Translations under genes and position numbers: made by a program
The notes under the pieces: model-generated
Told to the model about the DNA's origin: nothing
Seen by the model: only the letters and a program-made list of their open reading frames with translations
Databases searched by the model: none
NCBI GenBank assembly: GCA_023487965.1
Contig: JAMDBV010000032.1
Coordinates: forward strand, 1-18,379
Reading direction: 5' to 3'
DNA: 18,379 bases
DNA from: Patescibacteria group bacterium
Lineage (GTDB): Bacteria; Patescibacteriota; Minisyncoccia; Phycocordibacterales; PALSA-1337
Shown here: piece after piece, positions 7,603 through 15,171 of the stretch
Position numbering within the stretch: position 1 is the first letter of the stretch
Layout: every line of letters begins with the position of its first letter

Positions 7603-8385
7603 TTACTTATCCACATTTACGTGCTTGCGTAAATGAGTCTTGTGGAAATACCTGAGTATACTTTTTGTATGATTTAGAAATCTGGCTCGGAACAGTTTCG
7701 ATGAGGTTCGCGCATATTCATGATTTACAATTATATTCGGCATATATATCGATCGGCCACCATGTTCTTTCAAGCGAAAAAACAAATCTGCATCCTCATA
7801 CCCATAGAAATAACCTTCATCAAATAGACCAATATGATTAAATATGTTTCTTCTGAATATTAAACATGCTCCTATTGCCCAATCAATATTTTCCCTGTCG
7901 TCGTCCGCGTCAATAATATAAGAAGTGTTTAAACTGGAATTTGGAAATAACCGATAAAGACCGAGTACCCTGTATACCAGATTTCTGATCCGAGGAAATT
8001 TCCTTACTGATTCTTGAATTCTACCGTCCGGATATAATATTTTTGGCACCAACACGTGCACACCACCATTCTGAGCAAAAAGACTTACAACATCATCGAG
8101 CTTTATTGTCTCAATCCACGCATCGTCATCGATTATCATACAGATTTTCTCATTGGAGACGCTTATACCAATATTTCTAGCTGCTGATACGCCAGTGTTA
8201 TAATCTTTACGTATTACAGTAACGTTATCAAGACTTTTCAGGTACTCTGGCGTCCCGTCATTGGAGCCGTTATCGATAACGATTAGTTCAGAGTTAGGTA
8301 AATGTCTCATAAGAGAGTCGATACAACGCTTCAGCTTGTCTTTTCTATTCCTTGTTACCACAACGACCGATATAGTTTGACCCAT
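7603..8385 (-). CDS. GT2 family glycosyltransferase (rhamnosyltransferase-like)
   Basis: A 260-residue cytoplasmic GT-A fold enzyme that would transfer a nucleotide-activated sugar to a growing glycan. The N-terminus ISVVVVTRNRKDKLKRCIDSL and DNGSND (38-43) form the nucleotide-binding part. The metal-binding aspartates are at DDD (86-88). The acceptor-side motif GACLIFRR followed by GLFDEGYFYGYEDADLFFR (Glu197-Asp198) is typical of WbbL-type rhamnosyltransferases and relatives. There is no transmembrane segment. It is divergent from the wzm operon with only 34 nt between start codons and shares its promoter region, so it probably acts on the same glycan. The sugar specificity cannot be read from the sequence. 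Confidence 0.93.
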   Translation of the reverse strand: MGQTISVVVVTRNRKDKLKRCIDSLMRHLPNSELIVIDNGSNDGTPEYLKSLDNVTVIRKDYNTGVSAARNIGISVSNEKICMIIDDDAWIETIKLDDVVSLFAQNGGVHVLVPKILYPDGRIQESVRKFPRIRNLVYRVLGLYRLFPNSSLNTSYIIDADDDRENIDWAIGACLIFRRNIFNHIGLFDEGYFYGYEDADLFFRLKEHGGRSIYMPNIIVNHEYARTSSKLFRARFLNHTKSILRYFHKTHLRKHVNVDK

Positions 8386-8405
8386 ATTATTCTGGATTAT
8401 ATCAT
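8377..8405 (+). promoter_or_regulatory. Sigma70-type promoter of the glycan operon
   Basis: TTGACC (8377-8382), a 17-nt spacer, then TATCAT (8400-8405): five of six matches in each box. Transcription would start near 8412, leaving a leader of about 8 nt before the ATG at 8420. The -35 lies inside the first codons of the divergent GT2 gene. Confidence 0.6.
8396..8404 (-). promoter_or_regulatory. Extended -10 promoter of the divergent GT2 gene
   Basis: Minus-strand TGATATAAT matches the extended -10 consensus TGnTATAAT perfectly; no -35 is needed or seen. Ten bases separate it from the ATG, so the transcript would be leaderless or nearly so. It overlaps the -10 of the opposing promoter at 8400-8405. 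Confidence 0.55.
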
Positions 8406-8419
8406 TACCTTACCGCTAT

Positions 8420-9253
8420 ATGTTACACAATAGCAATAAAACATTCACTATCGAACCTCTTGAAAACAGAAGTGTGTTTGATTCAATTGTTAATCTGTAT
8501 CAATATAGGGAATTATTGCTTACTCTTGCATGGCGCGACTATAAAGTAAAATACCGCCAAACGTTTGTCGGTATAGCATGGGCAATATTCCAGCCACTTC
8601 TTGCAATGTTCGCCTTCGTCTTTATATTCGGCAGGATCGCAGGGATTTCACCACAAGGCATTCCGTATGCTCTGTATGTCTATTCCGGAATGGTTATATG
8701 GCAATTCTTCTCAAGCGCCATATCGGAAGCAAGCATGTCATTGCGAGAAAGCAGTCAGATGATAACGAAAATATATTTTCCGAGAATAGTCATACCGGTT
8801 GCAAAGGTCATGACACTCTGTATTGATCTGTTTTTCTCACTATCGGTCCTAGCCATATTGATGCTCTATTACGGACATATCCCATCAGTCCTGGGTATCG
8901 TTACAATTATCCCGACGCTGATCGTATTGTTTGTAATATCGACAAGCATCGGCTCGATACTGTCCGCAATAAACGTAAAGTACAGAGATGTTCAATATAT
9001 TTTGCCCTACTTTGTACAACTGGGTCTTTTCTTGAGCCCTGTGATATATTCCGGGACAAATCTGGGTGCTTATCGCAATCTCTTATTCCTGAATCCGGCT
9101 ACCGGCATAATAGATATGTTCAGATATTCCCTATTTGGTTCCAGTTTTCCTACTGTGTCATTTGCGATTTCATGCATGATTGCGATAGTATTGTGGCTAT
9201 TCGGATCGTATTATTTTGCCAAAGCTGAGGGGGAATTCTCGGATGTAATATAA
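8420..9253 (+). CDS. wzm: ABC-2 type polysaccharide export permease (Wzm/TagG-like)
   Basis: Membrane subunit of a glycan exporter that moves undecaprenyl-linked polysaccharide across the cytoplasmic membrane. The 277 residues are typical for Wzm/RfbD/TagG. After a cytoplasmic N-terminus the motif ELLLTLAWRDYKVKYRQTFVG and GIAWAIFQPLLAMFAFVFIF is diagnostic, followed by about six hydrophobic segments. The conserved INVKYRDVQYILPYFVQLG and LFLNPATGIIDMFRYSLFG come later. Its ATPase partner is the Wzt at 9651, but the usual adjacency is broken by an ORF6N gene. The ATG follows a promoter by only a few bases and has no Shine-Dalgarno sequence. The general role is secure; the exported polymer is unknown, and a classical lipid A-linked LPS is not expected in Patescibacteria. 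Confidence 0.94.
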   Translation: MLHNSNKTFTIEPLENRSVFDSIVNLYQYRELLLTLAWRDYKVKYRQTFVGIAWAIFQPLLAMFAFVFIFGRIAGISPQGIPYALYVYSGMVIWQFFSSAISEASMSLRESSQMITKIYFPRIVIPVAKVMTLCIDLFFSLSVLAILMLYYGHIPSVLGIVTIIPTLIVLFVISTSIGSILSAINVKYRDVQYILPYFVQLGLFLSPVIYSGTNLGAYRNLLFLNPATGIIDMFRYSLFGSSFPTVSFAISCMIAIVLWLFGSYYFAKAEGEFSDVI

Positions 9254-9257
9254 AATA

Positions 9258-9285
9258 TTGGCGTCTATATATTTTGTGGTAACAT
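9258..9285 (+). promoter_or_regulatory. Weak promoter candidate before the ORF6N gene
   Basis: TTGGCG (9258-9263), a 16-nt spacer, then TAACAT (9280-9285), four of six matches each. The predicted start would fall at about the ATG at 9292, so the mRNA could be leaderless. The match is weak and could be chance. Confidence 0.25.
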
Positions 9286-9291
9286 AACGCT

Positions 9292-9654
9292 ATGAATTCG
9301 ATAGAATCAGTTACAATATCGGCGGACCATGTTGCCAGCAAGATATTCCTTATCCGTGGTAAAAAAGTGATGTTTGACCGCGATCTGGCGGAATTGTATG
9401 GCGTTCAAACAAAGGTATTAAATCAGGCAGTCAAGAGGAACATCGACAGGTTCCCTGACGATTTTATGTTTGTTCTTAGTAAGGATGAAGCCGATATGTG
9501 GCAAGATCGAGTTTTAAGGTCACAATCCGTGACCTTAAAACGCGGTAAACACCTCAAATATCGACCATATGTTTTTACGGAACAAGGCGTGTTCAAATAT
9601 TTAACCAGAGAAAAAGCAAAATCAAAGGGGCATTTTGGGTATATAAAACCATGA
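9292..9654 (+). CDS. Truncated ORF6N-domain DNA-binding protein
   Basis: A 120-residue protein. Residues 1-95 are a clear ORF6N domain, a phage-antirepressor-associated DNA-binding module common in Patescibacteria: [22 protein letters not shown], then [17 protein letters not shown] and, after a variable stretch, [10 protein letters not shown]. In intact relatives FTEQGV leads into AMLSSVL and another 40-100 or more residues. Here the similarity stops right after FTEQGV and a short unrelated tail ([15 protein letters not shown]...) ends in a TGA overlapping the wzt start. So it looks like an ORF6N fragment that landed between wzm and wzt, or a minimal domain kept as a regulator. Codons 74-84 contain a perfect 13-bp inverted repeat. 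DNA-binding is known for the family; a role in glycan regulation would be speculation. Confidence 0.8.
   Translation: MNSIESVTISADHVASKIFLIRGKKVMFDRDLAELYGVQTKVLNQAVKRNIDRFPDDFMFVLSKDEADMWQDRVLRSQSVTLKRGKHLKYRPYVFTEQGVFKYLTREKAKSKGHFGYIKP
9511..9541. repeat. Perfect 13-bp inverted repeat with 5-nt loop inside ORF6N gene
   Basis: GTTTTAAGGTCAC (9511-9523), loop AATCC, then GTGACCTTAAAAC (9529-9541): all 13 pairs match. It encodes [10 protein letters not shown], which still fits the ORF6N family. There is no T run on either side, so it is not a standard terminator. It could be an operator, an RNA hairpin, or the foot of a mobile element. Confidence 0.9.
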
Positions 9655-10889
9655 CGAAAATGATCGAAATAGAAAACTTGAGCAAGAAATACCCGATCCG
9701 CCATTCAACGGCGCGTTACGGAACATTGCGAGACGATATGATGCAATTCATCAGACATCCATTTGCCAAAAGGACGAAAAAGGAAGAATTCTGGGCTCTG
9801 AAAGACATAAATCTGACGATAAACAAAGGTGATGTTGTCGGCATCATCGGCCGGAATGGCGCCGGGAAATCGACACTGCTCAAGATTATTTCTGGCATAA
9901 CCAAGCCAACAACAGGAAGGGTGAAATTGTACGGCAGGACTTCTTCCCTCCTTGAAGTAGGTACTGGGTTTCACCCGGAATTGACAGGCAGAGAAAACAT
10001 CTTTTTGAACGGAGTCATTCTCGGCATGTCCAGAAAAGAAGTGGAGAAGAAATTTGATGAGATAGTCGCCTTTTCGGGAGTTGAAAAATTCCTAGACACT
10101 CCTGTTAAACATTATTCAAGCGGTATGTACGTCAGACTCGCCTTCGCTGTCGCCGCCCATCTCGAGCCGGATATTCTGATCGTGGACGAGGTCCTCGCCG
10201 TCGGCGATGCCGAGTTTCAGAAAAAATGTCTCGGCAAGATGGATGAAGTGGCAAAGAAAGAAGGTAGGACAGTGCTGTTTGTGAGTCATAATATGGGAGC
10301 AATTGAACAATTATGTCCGGTTAGTATTTTAATTACTAGCGGCTTATGTACACCTATTAGCAACACAAGAAGCATTTTGGATGATTATATCGGGAGTAGA
10401 ACACAAAATACTACAGAATGGTTCGATAATAACAGACCGAGAGATACTGATGTGTATTTCAATCACGCGATGATCAAACACAAGAATTGTTCATTAAATA
10501 GTAGCGTGTTTTCTACAGACGATGAGATATATGTTGAGTTGGGTTATGAAATCTTGAGGCCTCTGGCCAATATGCAGATCGGATTAAGACTCCAGAGGGA
10601 CACAACGGTGGTCTTTGAATCAGGAGATGTGCGACTTCCTGAAGAAATGGAAAAAATTAGGCATAATGGGAGATATCGGAGTGTATGCACTATTCCGAGT
10701 AACTTACTAAATTCTGGGATATATTCGATAACCATATTTGCTCATATTCCTAATGTAACTGAAATAACTCATCATGAAAATATTTTAACATTCAACATAT
10801 CGATAAAATATCCATGGTCTGGCACGTTCACTCAACCAGGTATTATTCGACCGAATTTGAGGTGGCAGATTTTACCTGAATTAATATGA
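9651..10889 (+). CDS. wzt: ABC polysaccharide exporter ATPase with carbohydrate-binding domain (Wzt-like)
   Basis: Energises export through the Wzm permease. Residues 1-250 form the nucleotide-binding domain: Walker [10 protein letters not shown] (67-75), signature [12 protein letters not shown] (from 155), Walker B ILIVDE (175-180), and H-loop His213 in VSHNM. The early insert [20 protein letters not shown] is typical of Wzt/TagH. Residues about 255-412 are a beta-rich Wzt C-terminal domain, which in known systems binds the finished non-reducing end of the glycan. Length 412 fits CBD-bearing Wzt. The first ATG (9651) overlaps the ORF6N stop; Met4 (9660) is an alternative start. DNA composition changes abruptly near 10310, from GC-rich to AT-rich, right at the domain junction, which suggests the specificity half was exchanged. 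The gene ends in an ATGA overlap with the next. Confidence 0.94.
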   Translation: MTKMIEIENLSKKYPIRHSTARYGTLRDDMMQFIRHPFAKRTKKEEFWALKDINLTINKGDVVGIIGRNGAGKSTLLKIISGITKPTTGRVKLYGRTSSLLEVGTGFHPELTGRENIFLNGVILGMSRKEVEKKFDEIVAFSGVEKFLDTPVKHYSSGMYVRLAFAVAAHLEPDILIVDEVLAVGDAEFQKKCLGKMDEVAKKEGRTVLFVSHNMGAIEQLCPVSILITSGLCTPISNTRSILDDYIGSRTQNTTEWFDNNRPRDTDVYFNHAMIKHKNCSLNSSVFSTDDEIYVELGYEILRPLANMQIGLRLQRDTTVVFESGDVRLPEEMEKIRHNGRYRSVCTIPSNLLNSGIYSITIFAHIPNVTEITHHENILTFNISIKYPWSGTFTQPGIIRPNLRWQILPELI

Positions 10890-12073
10890 ATATTCTATCT
10901 ATAAATACCCACTACATGGGCGGCGGGGCCGAAGCTGTAATGAGAATGATTACCGACGGTCTTAAAAAAAGAGGTCATGAAATATCGATATTTACGGGAG
11001 ATGCGGTTTATGTCAATGAAAATGTGTCGCCTATAGATCTTTCTGTATTTAGAAGAAAATTGAGTATCAAAATATCGAATGATATCGACATATCTCAATC
11101 CGATAAGATCATGCTGACACCAGAGTTTAAGCGTGCAGATGTAATCCATTGCCATAATCTACATGGATGGTACTTCAACTTAAACACCCTTAGAAAAATG
11201 TCACTTATCAAACCAGTTATATGGACACTACATGATATGTGGGCTATTACTCCGCATTGCGCTCATACATCAAATTATAAGAGTTCGAATGGATTCTTTG
11301 AATGTTCGGACCGTAGTATATATCCAGGCACTTATTGGCCAAACGCCAAGTATCTCTGTTACAGAAAGGAATACATATACAAAAGGTCAAAATTCACGTT
11401 AGTGGTGCCATCACAGTGGCTTAAGAATCTGGTAAATCAAAGTGTCTTAGCTGATAAACCTATAGAACTTATAAGTAATGGCATTGATACATCGATTTTC
11501 AAGGTAACTGACAAAGTATCCGCGAGACAACTACTCGGCATACCACTGGACAAAAAGGTCATATTATTCGTAGCAAATGGCGGTAAGAATAATATGTTCA
11601 AAGGTTGGCAATACGCCAATAGTGTACTTTCGAAATTTGCCGATAATAAAAATATCTTGGGCATCTGTGTAGGTGGAGAAGAAAATATCATCACGGAAAA
11701 TATGTACTACGTAAGCAAAGTTAATTCTCAACACAAATTAGCTCTATATTATTCGTCATGCGACGTACTCCTTTTCACATCGATATCAGAAAATATGCCG
11801 CTTGTAGTGTTAGAGGCGTCAAGTTGTGGCGTTCCGGTAGTAAGTTTCGATGTTGGTGGTGTCAGAGAAATTATAGATTATACGGGTAATGGATATTTGG
11901 CGAGACACAAATCCGTTGAAGATCTATACCAAGGGGTAAAACATTTCTTATCAATGTCGGAAGATACAAGAAAAGTCGTCGGTAAGAATTCAGCAAACAA
12001 AGTATCACAGATATTTGGAGTTGATACGATGGTTGAAAAATACATTTCGTTATATGTGAATTTAATTTCATGA
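10886..12073 (+). CDS. GT4 family glycosyltransferase
   Basis: A 395-residue GT-B fold transferase. The N-terminus ILSINTHYMGGGAEAVMRMITDGLKKRGHE is the acceptor-side glycine-rich loop. WTLHDMWAITPHCAH (113-127) is shared with colanic-acid-type and other EPS GT4 enzymes. The donor-binding EX7E pair is Glu302/Glu310 in SENMPLVVLEASSCGVPVV, followed by DVGGVREII. It is cytoplasmic with no membrane segment. The gene starts by ATGA overlap with wzt and ends by ATGA overlap with the next GT2, so all are translationally coupled. The sugar is unknown; retention of anomeric configuration is a family property. The AT-rich composition matches its downstream neighbours, not the wzt N-terminal half. Confidence 0.93.
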   Translation: MNILSINTHYMGGGAEAVMRMITDGLKKRGHEISIFTGDAVYVNENVSPIDLSVFRRKLSIKISNDIDISQSDKIMLTPEFKRADVIHCHNLHGWYFNLNTLRKMSLIKPVIWTLHDMWAITPHCAHTSNYKSSNGFFECSDRSIYPGTYWPNAKYLCYRKEYIYKRSKFTLVVPSQWLKNLVNQSVLADKPIELISNGIDTSIFKVTDKVSARQLLGIPLDKKVILFVANGGKNNMFKGWQYANSVLSKFADNKNILGICVGGEENIITENMYYVSKVNSQHKLALYYSSCDVLLFTSISENMPLVVLEASSCGVPVVSFDVGGVREIIDYTGNGYLARHKSVEDLYQGVKHFLSMSEDTRKVVGKNSANKVSQIFGVDTMVEKYISLYVNLIS

Positions 12074-12909
12074 AATTCTCGATCATAACTTGCACAAAAA
12101 ATAGCGAGAGGTATATTAGAGAAAATATACTGTCGGTGGAAACACAGACATTCACAGACTACGAACATATATTCATCGACGGCCATTCCACAGATAGAAC
12201 GAAAGAGATAATCAACGAGTACATGAGAAGATATTCTGGGCGAGTCAAATTGTTTGAATATGAACCAAAGGGTATAGCCAATGCGATGAATATGGGAATA
12301 AAGCACGCAACTGGCGACTATATCACATTTTTACATTCCGACGACAGATTTTTTGATGCCACCGTGCTTAATGATGTCAACGATTTCCTTGATAGAAAAG
12401 AATTAGATTGGATATATGGAAAGGAGGTCAGAATGTATGAATCTGGAGAGATTCAAGCATTAACGACCGACAGTAAATACCTTCAGTATTCGAGCTCGGA
12501 TCTACTCGGTAAATATTTACTGAAATATTTTCTATTTATAAAACACCAGAGTGTCTTTACAAACGAGTCTGTATTTAAAAGGTACGGTTGTTTCAATGAG
12601 GGTCTTCAGTGCGCCATGGACTACGATTTCTTTCTAAGGATCATTTCACAAACAAAGTGGTCGTTCTTCAACAGAATAATCGACAAGTTCACTGTTCATG
12701 AGAACAATAGATCACTAGCATCAAGATACGGAACAGTAAATGCAATTGAGACTCTTTTACTGAGAGAGAGGCATATGAACAAAATCGAAAAAAAAATAGC
12801 TTTTGTCTTTGAAATTATGCTTGCATTAAGAAATGACGTCAGACATCTAACGAAGATAAGAAAGCTTACCAAAACACAAAAGATGCATAATTTCGTAAAA
12901 CAGCAATGA
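12070..12909 (+). CDS. GT2 family glycosyltransferase (WcaA-like)
   Basis: A 279-residue GT-A fold enzyme. KFSIITCTKNSERYIRENILSVETQTFTDYEHIFIDGHSTDRT gives the nucleotide-binding core, with DGHSTD at 37-42. The metal-binding aspartates are in LHSDD (88-92, Asp91/Asp92). GIANAMNMGIKHATGDY is a strongly conserved GT2 helix. The acceptor-side region QCAMDYDFFLRI (from 180) holds the probable catalytic base region. The C-terminus (residues 240-279) is basic and may contact the membrane. It overlaps its neighbours by ATGA on both sides. This subgroup is common in O-antigen and EPS clusters; donor and linkage cannot be read. Confidence 0.93.
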   Translation: MKFSIITCTKNSERYIRENILSVETQTFTDYEHIFIDGHSTDRTKEIINEYMRRYSGRVKLFEYEPKGIANAMNMGIKHATGDYITFLHSDDRFFDATVLNDVNDFLDRKELDWIYGKEVRMYESGEIQALTTDSKYLQYSSSDLLGKYLLKYFLFIKHQSVFTNESVFKRYGCFNEGLQCAMDYDFFLRIISQTKWSFFNRIIDKFTVHENNRSLASRYGTVNAIETLLLRERHMNKIEKKIAFVFEIMLALRNDVRHLTKIRKLTKTQKMHNFVKQQ

Positions 12910-13859
12910 ATATCACAAACGTCATACTTTCATCAGACGAAAAATATGCACAGCACCTCGGGGTAACAATTTGCTCGTTGATGGAAAATAACCGTAACCA
13001 ATATTTTGATATATATATTATTGATGGCGGCATGAGTGAAAATACCAAATCCAATCTTTCCCTCCTAAAGGGACGTTACGGATTTGGATTAGTATATTTA
13101 CAGCCTGATCCATCATTATTCAAGAACGCTTATTTGAGCGACTATTTGACAGAGGCGGCATATTACAGGATCTTATTGGGAGATTTACTACCGCCGAATA
13201 TTACTAATGTACTTTATCTAGACAGCGACATGATTATCATGTCAGATATTAGTGAGCTGTTCACCACCCAATTCGACGAAAATATTATATGCGCAATCAG
13301 CGACCCAGGGATTGTCAATTTTAGACACCTTTCAATATCTGAGAAAAAGAACTATTTCAATTCTGGCTTTTTATATGTAGATTTGAAAAAGTGGAGAGAT
13401 GAAGATATTGGGCATAAATGTATAGATTTTATAAATACCAACCGGGAAAAGATAATACTTCACGATCAGGATGTGTTAAATTACGTATTGAATGGCAGAT
13501 GGAAGCACATAACACCAAGTTTCAATGTCATGACGCATTTCTACGATGGTCTAGGGGATGATGTATTTACTCCGAAGGAAATCTCAAGGGCTATACAAGA
13601 CCCATTAATTCTTCATTTTAATACAGCAGTGAAGCCGTGGCACAGACTCTGTAATCATCCACGCAAACGTGACTATAAAAGATATTTGGCAATGACACCG
13701 TGGTATAACTACAAGGCACCCATGCCAACATTAGCTGAATTTATAAAATTTTACTATTATTCACTGTTCTCGCAAGACACCAGAATAAAGATTCGGAAGA
13801 GAATCTTGGAGCCACTTGGTTTTAAGAAGCGCTGCACAAAAGATTATGAACTCAAATAG
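12906..13859 (+). CDS. GT8 family glycosyltransferase (LgtC/WaaJ-like)
   Basis: A 317-residue retaining GT-A enzyme, the family of LgtC galactosyltransferases and WaaJ/RfaJ glucosyltransferases. Seen in order: NVILSSDEKYAQHLGVTICSL, AAYYRILLGDLLP, the DXD metal site NVLYLDSDMI (Asp106-Ser-Asp108), FNSGFLYVDLKKWR (from 151), LHDQDVLNYVLNGRWKHITPSFNV, and HFNTAVKPWH (237-246), which replaces the usual HYxGxxKPW. The tail (residues about 285-317) is basic and hydrophobic, as in membrane-associated GT8 enzymes. It is coupled to the preceding GT2 by ATGA and overlaps the next gene. It probably adds Glc or Gal, which is a family-based inference only. Confidence 0.94.
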   Translation: MNITNVILSSDEKYAQHLGVTICSLMENNRNQYFDIYIIDGGMSENTKSNLSLLKGRYGFGLVYLQPDPSLFKNAYLSDYLTEAAYYRILLGDLLPPNITNVLYLDSDMIIMSDISELFTTQFDENIICAISDPGIVNFRHLSISEKKNYFNSGFLYVDLKKWRDEDIGHKCIDFINTNREKIILHDQDVLNYVLNGRWKHITPSFNVMTHFYDGLGDDVFTPKEISRAIQDPLILHFNTAVKPWHRLCNHPRKRDYKRYLAMTPWYNYKAPMPTLAEFIKFYYYSLFSQDTRIKIRKRILEPLGFKKRCTKDYELK

Positions 13860-15150
13860 ATTCAGATTGATGATATTCGATATATCGTGCTTGGTAACGG
13901 CAATATTGGTGTCAGTTCTAATTAGAGAATCCGCGATAGTCATATCGTCATTTGGTCAAATATCGGTTAAACCTATCATCTTTACTGCGTACACAGCGAT
14001 TATGTTTGTATTTTTGCTCATAATATTTGGACTATTTAGACTATATAGACCGATTAGACTCCAACTGTCTGCTCGCCTATTCACCATCATAAAAGCGATC
14101 GGTCTTTGGGCACTTGTTGTGTGCACAATAATATACATTGCTAAATACGATTTTCCTCGAAGCATTTTATTCATGACAGTAATCATTACCGCCATGTTGA
14201 TATGCATCTGCAGATATTTGATCTACAGAATTTTTGTCCACAAATCTTTTCAACACGATTACAGGGTACACATTATAGGACCAGACACTCGTGCGGAGAG
14301 GTTGCTATGTGAATTGAGATCCAGATTTCCGAAAATCACATCGGTAAATCACGTAAGTACTGATAGAATCCGAGATAAACTAATACCAGATTCTCAAGCT
14401 GAAATCTTCCTTGTTGGTGACGTATTCGATTGGAGTGAAATTATAGACGTATTAATCGCTGATCGGGAGAACCGACACGGTTTCCGACTCATTAACCACA
14501 TCTTCGGTCAAACAAATAGAGAGATACGACTGAGTGAAATCGATGAGACAGCACGTCTTGTGTCGTCCGTTGGCGATAATCCAATAAACTCGTTTATCAG
14601 AAGGTGCTTGGACATAGGCATGTCTTTATCTGCAATTCTTTTATGCATACCGATATTGGCCTTGCTGGCATTCATTGTCAAAATCTATTCATCTGGAACA
14701 ATCTATATTAAACAGGAACGAATAGGTAAGAATGGAAAAAGGTTCACAATGTACAAATTCCGCACGATGCGTAGCGACACTCCCTTATACGAAATGGCGC
14801 CGAGTAATGGTAATGATCCGCGAATCACTCGTATAGGTCGCATCCTCCGACGCTTCAGCCTAGATGAGCTCCCCCAACTGTGGAATGTCCTAAAAGGCGA
14901 TATGAGCATAGTCGGACCAAGGCCTGAAATGGAATTCATAGTCAAAAATTACAAGCCGTGGCAAAGATATCGTTTGCGTGTCAAACCGGGGCTTACGGGA
15001 CTATGGCAGATCATGGGGCGCAAGGATTTGCCACTCCATGAGAACTTGGAGTATGATTTCTTCTATGTCGCTACGCAAAATATTGTTACTGATATTTCGA
15101 TAATATTAAAGACAATACCCGCGGTAATATTTGGCAAGGGCGCTTATTAA
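13846..15150 (+). CDS. Polyprenyl-phosphate sugar-phosphate transferase (WbaP/WcaJ-type initiating enzyme)
   Basis: A membrane enzyme that starts glycan synthesis by moving a sugar-1-phosphate from a nucleotide sugar onto undecaprenyl phosphate. The 434 residues have four N-terminal hydrophobic segments, a short Rossmann-like domain (HIIGPDTRAERLLCEL onward), a re-entrant helix (near ILLCIPILALLAFIVKI) and the conserved catalytic domain: KFRTMRSD (from 304), SLDELPQLWNVLKGDMSIVGPRP (338-360, with the catalytic Asp-Glu), and VKPGLTGLWQI (from 379). I chose the ATG at 13846, which overlaps the GT8 stop by 14 nt. An in-frame TTG at 13816 would add ten residues but runs deeper into the GT8 gene. 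In the operon it sits after the GTs that it primes. Confidence 0.94.
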   Translation: MNSNRFRLMIFDISCLVTAILVSVLIRESAIVISSFGQISVKPIIFTAYTAIMFVFLLIIFGLFRLYRPIRLQLSARLFTIIKAIGLWALVVCTIIYIAKYDFPRSILFMTVIITAMLICICRYLIYRIFVHKSFQHDYRVHIIGPDTRAERLLCELRSRFPKITSVNHVSTDRIRDKLIPDSQAEIFLVGDVFDWSEIIDVLIADRENRHGFRLINHIFGQTNREIRLSEIDETARLVSSVGDNPINSFIRRCLDIGMSLSAILLCIPILALLAFIVKIYSSGTIYIKQERIGKNGKRFTMYKFRTMRSDTPLYEMAPSNGNDPRITRIGRILRRFSLDELPQLWNVLKGDMSIVGPRPEMEFIVKNYKPWQRYRLRVKPGLTGLWQIMGRKDLPLHENLEYDFFYVATQNIVTDISIILKTIPAVIFGKGAY

Positions 15151-15171
15151 TAGATATCTTTCAAATAATTC

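Noticed and set aside
9505..9545. The ORF6N inverted repeat as an intrinsic terminator between wzm and wzt
   Set aside because: No T run follows the stem on either strand, and termination here would silence the rest of an otherwise coupled operon.
9651..12909. Possible alternative genetic code with TGA read as Gly (as in Gracilibacteria)
   Set aside because: TGA ends Wzt and neighbouring genes exactly at ATGA overlaps with the next start, and the products have normal family lengths.
13816..13845. TTG start for the initiating sugar transferase
   Set aside because: It would add ten residues with no similarity to the family and a deeper overlap with the GT8 gene; the ATG at 13846 is just before the hydrophobic N-terminus.
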